Positions 52,801 through 63,778 of a stretch of 64,000 nt of DNA are shown in pieces. The position numbers and the translations under genes are program-made. This DNA comes from Owenia fusiformis (Eukaryota > Annelida > Polychaeta > Sabellida > Oweniidae). The notes under the pieces are model-generated. The model was not told where the DNA came from and ran no database searches. It worked only from the letters and a program-made list of their open reading frames with translations. The number at the start of each line of letters is the position of its first letter. Position 1 is the stretch's first letter. The stretch is taken from the NCBI GenBank assembly GCA_903813345.2, contig CAIIXF020000004.1:6653525-6717524 (forward strand), read 5' to 3'.

Positions 52801-54963
52801 ACTTGCGAAATGTCCCAACCTGTTATTTGTTACAGATGCCGAACGCCGAACATCAACCTCTCTCTTTCATGCCCCTCTGGATTCAATAACAGCTTATACA
52901 TGTAGGATACATGTAGTATATTCTATTTATTCTGATTGCCATCAAGGAGCCTAATTAGTACAATTAAATGATAATTTAATTAGCCTAATTAAAGGGATAT
53001 GTTTCATAACTTACTTAGACACTTCCCTTAATTAGCTTAATTAGGTTAATCATCTATTGGTCCTTATTGAATTAAGGTGGGACATTCATACAGTATGTGT
53101 CCTAAGGAATATTTTATTGTTTTGGCTTAGCTTAATATGTTCAATTGTTATCTACTTTACCCTAAATTTGGGGGTTCAAGGGTGGGTTGTGGGTTGTTTT
53201 CAGTGGTCATACTTCTTTGAAGTTCAGTGGAATAGTGAAGTCCGAGTTACCTCGTGACCTTTGTGACTTCGTGTCTTGTGATCTTTGTCCAGGGGATGGA
53301 TCATTCTTATTTCATTTTTCCTATACTTTCATTTGTATTACTTCCATCAACAAACTGTTTATAATTTCATAAATCCAATTATTGCATAATTATCATATAC
53401 TGACACTTTAATTCACTACTCAATGGTAGGCTCTTGAGTTGACATTACATCTTAAGCTACGTTCACACCAAAGGCGCTTTGATGGCGCTTTAATGCGACG
53501 TGCAAAGCGGCTTTGCACACCGCATTAAAGCGCCATCAAAACGCCGTTTTTGTGAAGTGTGAACCTAGCTTTAGTATTATATTTGTATCTTATCTGTTGT
53601 AGTTACCTTGAGGATAAATAAGATCTGTCATCCGTTCGACATCTCCCTTGGTACTCTTCAGACGATCAAGTTTCAGTGCATTGTCCTTAGTTATCTTCTG
53701 GAACCGTTCCTCGAGGCTGAAATTGAACACAGATTAAAGCTAAGTTCACACCAACAGCACTTTGATGACGCTTTAATGCTGCGTTCAAAGCGGCATCAAA
53801 GCGTCGTTGGTGTAAACTTAGCTTTAAGAATCGCCCAAAAATTAAACTATCCTCCATCATTTCCATTAAGTTTTCTTATATCCAAATATCTGAAGCTAAC
53901 ACCCCAGTCACATTTGTCGCACGGCGCCCTCAAGTCGACCTCAGATCAATTAAATCAGTGAATTTCTGTGGCGAGCGTAGAAAAACTACGCTCGCCTTGT
54001 GGCCTCCGTACGGCGAATGCAGATTTTTACAGGCCGCAGGGAAGGCGTAGAAATTATAACTCGAAGTTATGATATTTGTTCACTTCTGAGGTCCCCATAG
54101 AAATCAACTGGCTCTACAAGATTGAATCATTATTTGTCAATGTTTCACGATCACTTTTCATTTGATATTACATCCTAGCACTATGAATAACATTTATAAA
54201 TTGTCTTGATGTAAATAAAATGAAAAAAAGTATTATTTATCAACACAAATTTAAAATTCACCGTGCAGCTGCCGTGGGAAATGTGTGACTGCAAAAGTAT
54301 GAGAGCGCAGAAATTCCACGGCGAGCGTAGAAATGTTACTGGCCGCAGAAATGATAGACCGCAAGGTCGCCGTAGGAAATGTGACTGGGGTGTTAGTTCC
54401 CACCAACGGCGGTTTGATGGCGCTTTAATGCGGCGTGCAAAGCGCCGTTGGCGTGAACTTAACTTCACAAATATTTCAATAGAATAATAGAATTTCTTTA
54501 ATCATTTAAAGCTTAGTTCACACCAACGGCGCTTTGACGGCGCTTTAGTGCGGCGTGCAACGCGGCTTCGACGGCCCTCTAAAGCGCCATAAAAAGCGCC
54601 GTTGGTGTGATTGAACTTAGCTTAATAATTTCAAATCCTTCAAAAAATGTCGTTAACGAGTCAAGCGTTGGTAAATTATGTTATTTAGAGAACAAATATT
54701 TCTAGAATTGTTTTTAAAATTAAGAATACTTTCTTTTTTCTTTTCATCACCCAGTGTTCATGTTGTTTCTCCCAAAGCTACCATACTTATAAGTACTAAA
54801 TCAATTACCCAGCTATTATTTCTTGTTGGGATTTAAGTCTTGAGTTGATGATCTCTGGTTTTATTGTTGTGGTAGCTGCATCCAGCTTGCAGTCACACGA
54901 TGCCCTCACTTGCCCCGTATTGCAGATACACAGCACTAGCAGTATAAATCTTGCAGCCATCAT
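49622..54963 (-). CDS. Secreted LDLa protein, extracellular hemoglobin linker-like (6 exons, complete)
   Basis: Exons on the minus strand: 54963-54809, 53716-53607, 52550-52483, 51231-51174, 50306-50120 and 49817-49622; 774 nt, 257 aa, all GT/AG and in frame. A signal peptide (MMAARFILLVLCICNTGQVRA) is followed by a polar heptad-like, probably coiled-coil segment (about 25-88). One LDL-receptor class A module spans 92-130, with six cysteines (C92, C100, C106, C113, C119, C130) and the calcium motif CDGVVDCLDGSDE. A beta-rich domain of about 125 residues follows. Order and length are those of linker chains that hold together the giant extracellular hemoglobin of annelids; the C-terminal domain is only loosely similar, so this function is inference. 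In-frame ATGs exist upstream (about 54991 and 55014); 54963 gives the best signal peptide. The LDLa module is split over two exons, and palindromic MITEs lie within about 20 bp of two splice sites. Confidence 0.85.
50120..50306 (-). CDS. Linker-like exon 5 (C-terminal domain)
   Basis: Encodes aa 131-192 and the split Arg193: TNPVVPGHPYIAVLPKRQTC, then alternating hydrophobic/polar strands with Cys residues (KIICLVKE). The acceptor is tttttcag. Confidence 0.85.
50738..51101 (-). repeat. GTCACCAC-family element, reverse orientation
   Basis: On the minus strand the head is GTCACCACCAAAAAGTGGTG, ACATATTGTAATGGTCTC, then GGCGGTTGGCGGTTGGTGGT, the TCATCTACATGTTTTCAGAA and AGGTCAAAAAGGTC unit once, and the tail GTGACATTTTGTCATGTTAA. 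It shows what the family looks like without the satellite expansion seen at 25847-27627. Confidence 0.75.
51174..51231 (-). CDS. Linker-like exon 4 (second half of LDLa)
   Basis: Encodes aa 112-130, GCDGVVDCLDGSDEANETC, the calcium-binding half of an LDLa module. The donor is TGCA|gtgagt. Confidence 0.92.
51698..52108. mobile_element. MITE-like element with long inverted ends
   Basis: GGCTTATACGACATGGAAAC, TCTGGAGTATGA at the left and TCATACTCCAGAGTTTCCAT, GTCACATAAGCC at the right are inverted copies of about 30 bp. It carries the 30985-31100-type segment at 51898-51990. In the linker-like gene, intron 3. Confidence 0.7.
52367..52475. mobile_element. Palindromic MITE, CACACCAACGGCGC type (copy 1)
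   Basis: CACACCAACGGCGCTTTGAT and its inverse with the GCGGCGTGC/GCACGTCGC centre. It ends 8 bp from the linker-like exon 3 donor. One half has an extra CGCCATCAAAG unit. Confidence 0.85.
52483..52550 (-). CDS. Linker-like exon 3 (first half of LDLa)
   Basis: Encodes aa 89-111, VNKCAKKSHLRCKESGECIH HLL, carrying three of the six LDLa cysteines. The donor TTG|gtgagc is 8 bp from the end of a palindromic MITE. Confidence 0.85.
53458..53574. mobile_element. Palindromic MITE (copy 2)
   Basis: AGCTACGTTCACACCAAAGG to TGTGAACCTAGCT, bounded by TTAA-like sites. In linker-like intron 2. Confidence 0.82.
53607..53716 (-). CDS. Linker-like exon 2 (coiled-coil region)
   Basis: Encodes aa 52-88: LEERFQKITKDNALKLDRLK, STKGDVERMTDLIYPQ, charged with leucines in heptad-like spacing. 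A TTAA-flanked MITE sits about 18 bp upstream of the acceptor. Confidence 0.85.
53738..53823. mobile_element. Palindromic MITE (copy 3) with TTAA duplication
   Basis: AGCTAAGTTCACACCAACAG to GTGTAAACTTAGCT, with TTAA directly on both sides (53734-53737, 53824-53827), a piggyBac-type target site. The centre is shortened. Confidence 0.85.
54397..54467. mobile_element. Palindromic MITE (copy 4, shortened)
   Basis: GTTCCCACCAACGGCGGTTT to CGCCGTTGGCGTGAAC; one inner arm is deleted. Confidence 0.75.
54510..54622. mobile_element. Palindromic MITE (copy 5)
   Basis: AGCTTAGTTCACACCAACGG to GTGTGATTGAACTTAGCT, TTAA at the left edge and TTAA overlapping the right. Lies in linker-like intron 1. Confidence 0.82.
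54809..54963 (-). CDS. Linker-like exon 1 (signal peptide)
   Basis: Encodes aa 1-51 plus two bases of Gly52: hydrophobic FILLVLCIC core, likely cleavage after VRA, then SCDCKLDAATTTIKPEIINS. The donor is GCTGG|gtaatt. Confidence 0.82.
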
Positions 54964-55290
54964 GGTTATTAATGATACAGAGTAGTTCATTGACTTTATA
55001 TATTTTGTTTGCATAATAAGGTTCAGAGTCCAAAGCAATGATAGTGTCTGTGCTTTTTGATGTCACTAAATGTACTTTTAGGAGAGATATAGAGAAGCTG
55101 TTTGTCCGTCCACACAATCGTTCATCCGTCTGATAGTGTGCCGGGACGATACTTCAAATAATGGTCCCCAGCTCTGGTTTGAATTCCATAGGCTGATAGC
55201 TTATGGGAATGGAATCTTTGCTCGAGAACTTTCAATTTGGTCACTAGTATTCAAAATAATTTCCATTTTACTAAAACATGTAATATGAGG

Positions 55291-55646
55291 TTATATAATG
55301 GTTGATTCAGTATATCGTGTTTATACTCAAGTGAGTATATGATATATTCACGAGTGACTGAAGGGAACGAGTGAATATATCATATACTCACGAGAGTATA
55401 ACGATATACAGAATCAACCATTATATGATCTTATTATCCCACCCTTATCTTTAATCAATAAAAGGTTAATCTAAATTCAGCAGTTGTATATCAAGTCGAA
55501 GAGTTGTATACGCTGCCCAGGAGTTGTATACGCTATCCAGGAGTTGTATATCGTTCTCAAGAGTTGTATACGATGAGTGTTGGTTTCATATTGCAGTTAT
55601 ACAGTGCCATTATACAATCATATAAAGCACTTAGGGTGGGATAATC
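55291..55646. mobile_element. Composite palindromic element with CCACCCT ends (copy 2)
   Basis: Palindrome TTATATAATGGTTGATTCAG to its inverse at 55427, then CTTATTATCCCACCCT to AGGGTGGGATAAT at 55645. Inside the second part GAGTTGTATACGCTGCCCAG-type units repeat about four times. Confidence 0.75.
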
Positions 55647-55649
55647 GTT

Positions 55650-56420
55650 GATAGCTGTTTGGCCGATTTGATTTGTATTTTATATAGACTGATGCCTAAT
55701 GGGCATATGACCATTTCCAGGAAGGAATTTCCAATATGACGCCCAATTCTATATGGCTGCCATTTCTCTTAAAAGGATTTTTTTAATTTTGTAAGGTTTG
55801 CAATCTCTTAATAAATAGCTGCTTAAACTATAGTAGCAGCGATTCTGCACGAAAACTTGAAGATTTTTTTTCTGTCAATGCATTTTTCATGATATATTCA
55901 AAATTGGGTTATATACAACAAAATATTTTTGCTCAAAAATACACAACTCCCACTTAGTTAGGTCTATCACTAAATATTCAAAGTTAATGATTTGATAAAA
56001 TATTATGTTGAGATTTGCTAGTTCATGGTTTCGTTGTTATCTAGTTTGATTTAATTTCTCATTATCTGTCCAGTCCTTTATACCAAATTAATCTAGCATT
56101 AATCTAAATCAAGTCTGATAATATTTGAATACGTCGTAAGACCGGAGGTTTACGACGTGATACAAGTATTTTCGGCGGGAGATTTGTAAGTACTCATTTA
56201 TTTCGACGTTTTGACAGAATTATGGTTCTTTCCCTTTCGTAGAAACATTGACCATGCCATGCGGATATACCTCTTATATCACTGCGTCTTAACATGTCGT
56301 CTGGACACGGTCTAGTTTTTAATATAGGGACCCTGCCAACCGGAACGGCATTCGCACATGTCATGGCAACTTTCAGCCTTAAATGTTGTTTCGCAAGTCT
56401 TGACGACGACCACTATCCTT
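55650..56420. other. Intergenic stretch without recognised genes
   Basis: AT-rich; nothing recognised beyond short inverted repeats such as ACGTCGTAAG/TTTACGACGT near 56125-56160. Confidence 0.45.
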
Positions 56421-56424
56421 CGTT

Positions 56425-57141
56425 AAAGGTCCATGTGCAGTATGGCAAGTGATTTTAGACAGTCATATCTTTCACCATGAGTACTTCCTGGGAATAAATA
56501 CAGTGGTTTTTATTTAAACAATGTTTTGTTTCAAGTAAAGTACCCATGATGATAAATATATCAATCGATCATTTCGAAAAATTATAGGGACCCCATGTCA
56601 ACATTTTATCAAAATGTTGAACCTATTTACTAAAAGAGGATCTCCCTTTTCAGCTGATTTTTATTGCATGAAAATATTATTCAAAAAGGGGCCTACAACT
56701 TCTTCAAAAGAGAATGGTATTGAGTCTAGTTTTAAAAGTCTAGACCAAAATTGTGATGAAAACAATGGATAGCACGAGTTTTCCCTATGGGAAAATAACA
56801 TGGTATATGTGCTTTTTAACTTTAGCGCATTTCAATACCAATCCCCTTTTCAGAAGTTGTAAATATAGTGTAGAAGAAACTTTCGGTATGGTTAAATCGA
56901 GAAAAACAAGTTCCTATTTTTAGATAATAAGCCAAACATTTTCTAAAAAGTGCCCAGATGGGGTCTTAAATCATAATTTTTCAGAGAGTTGGATTGATAT
57001 TTTACTATCACTGTAACTTCACTTGAAAGAAAACATATTGTTTTTATAAAAACCACTGTACATGTATTTATGGCCAGAAAGTACTCATGGTGAAAGATAT
57101 GACCGTCTAAAATCACTTGCCATATTGCACATGGACCTTTT
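56425..57141. mobile_element. Foldback element, about 717 bp, related to the one at 46141
   Basis: Left end AAAGGTCCATGTGCAGTATG, GCAAGTGATTTTAGACAGTC; the right end is the inverse (GACCGTCTAAAATCACTTGC, CATATTGCACATGGACCTTT). The core CCCTATGGGAAAATAACATG and the TTTNGACAGTCATAT motif are shared with 46141-46864, though the outer ends differ. Confidence 0.8.
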
Positions 57142-58185
57142 GAATGTTTAACCATGTTAGTTAACTTCCTTTGTTACCAGGCAACCCATTAATTGTGTAA
57201 AAACCCTCTCCTTTCATCTCTCAAATTGGTAGCGAGACCCATAGGAGAGCTATTTTTATGAGAAGTGAGTTCAGGGCAAACACCATCACTCTCCCTGGAT
57301 GGAAGAACAAGTGCACAGAAGATAGCATTTAATATAGTACTATATAAGAGGCATAGTAATTTATTCTTGATAATAATCACGGGTTTTAAATGCCAACACC
57401 TGTAATGGACAGGTAATATACAGGTATAATTCAGGTGAAAACGGGGTGAAAACAAGGGTTTGGCTCAATCGCTTTGTTTATCCCATTTGGTGATGCATTC
57501 CAGGGGCGGATCTGGGAACCAACAAGGGAGGAGCGCCAATTTCCAATTTCAGGCCAAATAAAAAACTGCTCAGAAATTACCAAATAGGCCCACTTTTTGG
57601 GCCTTAAGGCCTTTTTTGGCCCAATTTTTTTTTTCTGGGCCCACCCAAGGGGGGAAAATGACATAACATGGTCATACATAAAATTAACAAATTAGATGAT
57701 ACTTCTTCAAATGCCATAGTTTATAAAGAAATGGAACTACCGAGGAAGCAAAATTCGCCACAATACATTATCCAAGAATTGCATGCATAACGCACACCAA
57801 AATGATCGTTGGACAGTATCCGATTCACAGTTGTTGGATTGTCCCAGCCTATAGCTTGTGTTGAGCGGATCGAGCCGATCCGTAATTTTGAACTGGGTAC
57901 AACTTGGCTATATAGCAACTCCCTCATTGTGTTTACAACCATTGCTGTCTGAAAACTATGACTTGATAAATAGAAACCTGTTTGCGAAGCAAAAAAACGC
58001 AAGGGTTTATTGAAGAGGAGTGTATGGTAGAAATTAATGAACCGACACGGCGTTTGAAATATTTGTAAGTTTTGTCGCATAAAAAGCGTATACTATTCTA
58101 TTTTTTCATCATTTTAATCGTATGATTTTTGTAATTTAGAGGCGGCTCCGCAAGATATACGGCGTAATTAGAAAAGTCAATAACT
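57142..58185. other. Stretch upstream of the SDR remnant
   Basis: Contains CAGGGGCGGATCTGGGAACC (57501 on) with GGGCCTTAAGGCC, probably part of a worn G-rich element up to about 57655. No exon or promoter could be recognised. Confidence 0.45.
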
Positions 58186-59016
58186 ATGAGGTTTGAAGGA
58201 AAAGCCGTGATTGTAACTGGCTCGAGCGCAGGCATAGGGAAAGCCACGGCTATACTGTTTGCGAAAGAAGGGGGAAATGTTCTAGTATGTGGACGTGACT
58301 TAGAGAAAATCAACAAAACTGTCGAAGAATGTAAAGCAGTCGGAAGAAAAGACGCGAAGTTTCCGTTCATTTAAGGAGACATCGCAAATGACGACATCAT
58401 TAAGAAGATTAAGGGCAAAGCCGTTGAAACATTCGGTAAAATCGACGTTCTCGTCAACAATGCAGGAATCCTGGCTTTTCATGATTTAGAAACGGTTTCC
58501 ATGGACGTGTTTGATGAGAAGGTAAAGATCTTATTACGTGCTCCAATCTACCTTTCGCAACTATGTTTCCCAGAGCTCGTCAAGACCCAGGGAAATATCG
58601 TTAACATTTCAAGCATGTACGGATTCAAACCTGCCAGCATGGCCCCGGTTTACAATATCATGAAATCCGCCATGAATATGTTTACCCAAATGTGCCGCCC
58701 TTGAGTTCGCCGCTAAAGGCGTCCGCGTCAACTCCTTAAACCCTGGACATCTTGAGACTGATTTAATGAAGAGGGTTGGTCTTAGCCAAAACGAGGTTAC
58801 GAAAATATATTCAGATATTGCGAACACCGTACCTATTAAGAAGACTGGAAGCAGTGAGGACTGTGCGATAGTTGCCGTGTTTTTGGCGTCAGACGATGCA
58901 CGTGTATGATGAATGGGTCGATGGTGGTACAAGACGGTGGAAATCTCTTGATCGGGCTAGACAGGGGAACAGTCGGTTCAGACAACGCTGCTCACGACCA
59001 GCAACATTTAGGCTAG
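58186..59016 (+). pseudogene. Intronless short-chain dehydrogenase/reductase, broken
   Basis: A classical SDR (NAD(P)-dependent oxidoreductase) read in one piece without introns. It has MRFEGKAVIVTGSSAGIGKA (cofactor motif TGxxxGIG, aa 12-18), VLVNNAGI (NNAG), NISSMYG (catalytic Ser) and YNIMKSA (the YxxxK motif). A TAA at 58372-58374 interrupts the frame before GDIAND. An extra base near 58688-58691 shifts it (MFTQ then CAALEFAAKGVRVN). A second shift near 58904-58912 precedes GSMVVQDGGNLLIG, and the last stop is 59014-59016. Total length matches a normal SDR of about 270 aa. Either a pseudogene, perhaps a retrocopy, or a gene with sequencing errors. Substrate unknown. Confidence 0.85.
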
Positions 59017-61203
59017 AAGGAGCCAATTTGAAAAATATATCTCTCGTCTATTCGTTCATAACTGTTAACCAAATATCCCGAATGGACTGGATAGGGGGCG
59101 GTTGAAAATCCCGCTAACGCAAGTACCTCTCGTTTAGAATTATCTAGATACTATCATACTAAAACTGGTAAAACCAATTCTGATTTATTAGAGATTGCAG
59201 TGGATCCTACAATGGTTAAACCGATAACCAGAACATGACATTTTATATGATTCATAAAACGAATGTTTTTGCTATATAGTTTTAGAGGGAATCTAAGCGG
59301 TATATAATTTTATAAACTAGAAGTGATACTAACATAAATAAGTTTGTTGGCTAATTTGAATGCAATTAAAACAATATGCAAGCATTTTCGAAAAAACATG
59401 TAACGATTGTATTAAAAATATTCGGTGAATAAAATACAACTCCTGTAAATACTTTCTGTTATCTTTTAAGAGGCATTGTCGGTTAGAGGGGGCAATTTTT
59501 CAACGTTTCGTATATCATGTTCCTGTTGATGATTTTATTTGGGAATTTCAAACTTGATAAAGTGACATATTTTTGAAAGTTCAGTGAATTTTCTTCACGA
59601 AACGTTTAAAAATAACAGTTGCAAAACGAAAATTGTTAGCCTTTGTTTATTATATGTTGTTCTACCGTGAAAGCATAATGGTGCTCCCTCATCTACGTGA
59701 CGACTAGCTAAATGCGGGGAATTCCGAAGCAGGGTGACACGGATAAGACGAAAACACAATCGCCACTTCAATAACATTTCCCTGTTTATTTTGTTTGAAA
59801 TGATCATTATTTACATATCACGTAGCTAATGACGCGAACGGATTGCAATGATATAGAGTAAAATAATCCCATAACGATGCAGAAAAGTGTACCTTGGTCT
59901 GAGAAAACCCACCCCGTTTATTCAATGCATAGGCTAAGGTCGATATAAATAATTCTTAAATAAAGATGGCATGATTTTGGATTCTGATGGTACTGACATC
60001 TTTATACTGGACAAGAATCTATGTTCAATGGTGTACTAAGCAGTCAATATGGTACAACGAAAATGGGACTTCTGCGCATGTTAAAATTTTTCGTCAAAAC
60101 TCAACTTTTGTTCAAGTTGATACGATTGTCTTTCGAACTAGAGACTTACCTCATTCGAAAGATCATAAAAGACTTTATCTTTACTGAAAATCTTAGATCC
60201 AAACATAGTAGAATACGCCGTCAGTCCGCATTTGATTTTTTGAAGTGAGTTTCGTAGATCGTCAGATTTCTCCGACTGATATCGGGTTATCTCAAACTGG
60301 TTCGTTTATAAATACGAATTTCTTTACCGTTTTAAGGCGCATGCTCAAAATTGATTTATAAACGTTATTGGTTGATGGTTTTTCTCCTGCGCATGCGTGA
60401 AGTCTGATGAACACTTATGACGAAGACCGGAGCAAACATTACTAGCTCTCGAACGAAATTCCAAGATTGAGGTCATTTCGCCGTGTTTGCTAAGTGTGTA
60501 CACGTGAATGACAAGCTGTTTTGAGTAGATCGGGTACCTGTTTTAGACACAACATTGATTTAGCTTGACATTGATGTGCACATTGGCACTTTTGAGCATG
60601 TTAATACAAGTTTTTACACTCTTAGCACGAGACGGGTTTTCGAAAAATCTGTTATCTGATTCACTCGATTGTCGTATGGATATGTATTTCTGCTGACATT
60701 TCAACACCACATCACATAGAATTACGATGCAGAATGATAATAAAACACAAAACAACTACTAAATTCCACTTGTTATTTCACAGGAGGTAAAAATGCAAAC
60801 TGCCTAGATTCTTTGTAAGGGTCGTCAGACATCGGATTGGCCGCCATATTTGAAATGAAAATATCACTAAATAGAGGTCTGCACATGTATCAACATTTCG
60901 ACTGTAAGGGCCATATTAATTAAGTCCCAGTTGTACAGTTGTTGTTCTGTTTCGTTCGGTAAAATAACCCACTGAGCCAACTATAAGCGCAATATATGAA
61001 TGCAATAGTACCGTAAAAATGCTTATGCTAAAAATGAAAATGCGATTGCCAAACATCATGTATCTTGTTTGTATTAACATACAAACTAACTAATAAGTTT
61101 GAGAAGTTCACCTGTGTACTTTAATCCGCAATTTATCTAAAACCTACTACAAGTACGACATCTATCTTTAGATATAAAGTTTCATTGTGTCTTGAACCGA
61201 CTA
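59017..61203. other. Stretch without recognised genes
   Basis: AT-rich with scattered short frames (for example 59987-60248) that show no family features. One minus-strand frame (60755-60543) looks like a secreted peptide but lacks an ATG. Confidence 0.45.
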
Positions 61204-61548
61204 TATTGTATTGTATTGTATTTTGTTTACCAATAATGAAGGTGAGCAATAACTCTTGGGTATATCCCGTATATATACGGTCGTTATTTACGTAATTAAC
61301 CTGGAAGATAGACCCAGAAACCCCTCCTTGAAGGGGCCCTGTGTTCTTTTATGAGCACTTATACATAGACATACAAGTACACACCAAAGCCGTTTGTACG
61401 AGTTGCGGACCACTCAGTCAAACACCCTGAAGTGCTTCATGCAAATAAGCAAATGTAATCTTGCCTGGACCGGGGATCGAATTTGGGACCTATTGCGTAA
61501 GAGGTACATGCGCTACCGCTGAGATACACGGGTGGACTAGTATAGTAT
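61204..61548 (-). mobile_element. tRNA-derived SINE (copy 2)
   Basis: In reverse: head GTATCTCAGCGGTAGCGC (box A) and AAATTCGATCCC (box B), body CACTTCAGGGTGTTTGACTG, AGTGGTCCGCAACTC, and tail ATACAATACAATACA. The head is closer to a tRNA than in copy 1. The 3' part has extra sequence. Confidence 0.8.
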
Positions 61549-61804
61549 GATCTGATTATCCCATACCAATATTCATGGTCATTTGGTTCACATTTGTTCG
61601 ATATCCAACCAACCGTTATTATTATTATAGCATATTCATGTCCAGTTCTGTTATCTTGGTCGTGGCCAGATTTTCCTGTTCTTTCAGATATGCATCCACA
61701 TTCATTTTCTAGAATCGTTGCATACTAGGAATACGTATGCTCCTTCCCTTCTTAAAATCATCAAAAAGATTGCGATTGTCTGCGTTTTTCTCCATTGTTG
61801 TTAA

Positions 61805-61880
61805 AGTCCACACCAACGACGCTTTGATGGCGCATTAAAGCGTCGTGCAAAGCGGCTTTTCACGGAGCTTTAAAGGGTGA
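61805..61880. mobile_element. Palindromic MITE (copy 6, truncated)
   Basis: TTAAAGTCCACACCAACGAC, GCTTTGATGGCGCATTAAAG; the right arm degenerates after CACGGAGCTTTAAAG. A further scrap, AAAGCGCCATCAAAG, is at 62436-62450. Confidence 0.65.
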
Positions 61881-62448
61881 CGCATATCGTTTAGCAAATC
61901 GAACGCTCGTTTCTGGTGTTGCTCACCGTTTAGTATAAAAGGCCCGATCCCGGAATAATACTCAAGGGTTCACAGGTTCGAGGTCGTTGTGTCAACACCT
62001 CTAACTGTTATATAGCATAAGTATATTATAGATTGTCACACATTTATAAAAGGGTGATTTTTATTTTGACAAATCAATTCCACATTTATGGGTGAAGTTT
62101 CAGGATCTTCTGTTTGTGTATAATAAGGAAAAATTGGCATCTAAATTTCCCCATAACGTAATAGCACACAGCTTGGCATATGAAATATCCTACAAATGAA
62201 ACAAAGCAGTTCTAATACAAGGATTTATATTGGCTGTTGTACATGTATTCTTTGAACGCAATCACTCTATGGATAACGTTTTCAAAATCATTATAAACGG
62301 ATTACTTTATCTCAAAGACAATTTCAATGAACTGGATTTTACAGAACTCCCCTTATTTCTAAAAATGGACTGATCCAGTTGACTCGCCTGGAGCCGCCAT
62401 ATTGTTTTTATACGGGAAGCTTATCGGAACCCTTTAAAGCGCCATCAA

Positions 62449-63778
62449 AGGCAAAACTGCCCTAATTCACGTCACCATACTAGTCAATGGGCAAAAGGGC
62501 AAAAGCCTGACTTTTTATCTCCAGTTATGGATTTATGTGGCCTCACTGGCCTATCTGAGGTTCTAAAGCTATGTCTAAGCTACATCTTGACACTAAACTC
62601 AATAGGGGCCAATCATCTACTTTTTGAAATAATTGGTCAATTGTGACACTACCCCCTCTCTCTGCAGACACAAATTGAAATTCACAAAAATGAAGGCAAA
62701 ATTAATACGCCACTTGACTCGAAATTGTCCTTCAGATAACCCAAATAAACGCATTTTCAGAAGAAATGGCATGTTGCCATTGCAAAAAGATTACAACTGT
62801 GCCTACATACTAGCTTACTGACTCGTCATGATCACAATTGTGTTGGGACTACATTTATTTTTGAATACTACTTTTTTCTATTCAGCGGAAGTGACGTATT
62901 AGGGCATTTTGGCCTAATATCCACATGGTTGGATGATTTCTGGCTTTAAATTGCGTTTTTCCAATTTACTAGAGTTTTTCAAGTAGTTTTGTGCAGTTTA
63001 AGAATATTCTGACAGCAATTATGAAAAATATGGCTACTTCATTACCCCTGGGGTCATTTTTCCAAGAACCCAATGGTTTTCCTTTAAATTTGACTAGTTT
63101 TTCATTTACATCATGAAATCCACTGCCTGATGGTGACATTTTTCAGTATCGTGTCAAGAAATTGAGTATTTTATTGCATATTGCGATTTTTAGCCAAAAT
63201 CACTGAACCGTGAACCAGAAAATTGGACAAATTTGGCCCACTTTTTGGCAAAATCTTACTAAAATCATCACTTTTTCATACTTTATTCCATTCAACAACC
63301 TCCTGATTTGAAAAATGATGACAAATTTGATCAGTTTTGACTCTGGCCTAGAGAATTGGGACTTTTGAGATATTATTTAGCTCGAATTTAGTCATTCAGA
63401 GTGAACAAATACATCAAAAATTGACACTTAACTCACCAATTTCTGACTGCACCCCCGATATGTACCTTCTTTCTATACTGGAAACCATAAGATGGAAAAT
63501 TCAATCTTTATGATGAATAGCAACTCGTTGGCTTCCCCATTTACGACAACAAATGACATTTAAGGGTCACTAAGGACAAAATTGTAGCCAAATATCGTCA
63601 AAATCAGTGGTTTTTGGGGTAAAAAGCGAAAACTGCTGATTCAGCAAAAACATTAAATTTGTTCATGAAAATTCCCCTTTTTGCCTCCGTCCAAAATATG
63701 TTTCACACTAATAAACTTCAATTCTGGGCGATTTTGAGTAGTTTTAAAAAATTTTGGTCACTTTCACATGTGACTAAT
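62449..63778 (+). repeat. First unit of a 1330-bp tandem repeat
   Basis: The first 222 bases (62449-62670) recur without a difference at 63779-64000, an offset of exactly 1330. The unit contains no coding sequence I recognise. The left edge falls in a scrap of the palindromic MITE (AAAGCGCCATCAAAG). Confidence 0.85.

Noticed and set aside
58609-58932. 107-codon minus-strand frame
   Set aside because: Antisense shadow of the short-chain dehydrogenase remnant.
60543-60755. Small secreted protein with a signal-like start on the minus strand
   Set aside because: The frame begins at TTG right after a TAG. There is no ATG and no acceptor that would connect it.
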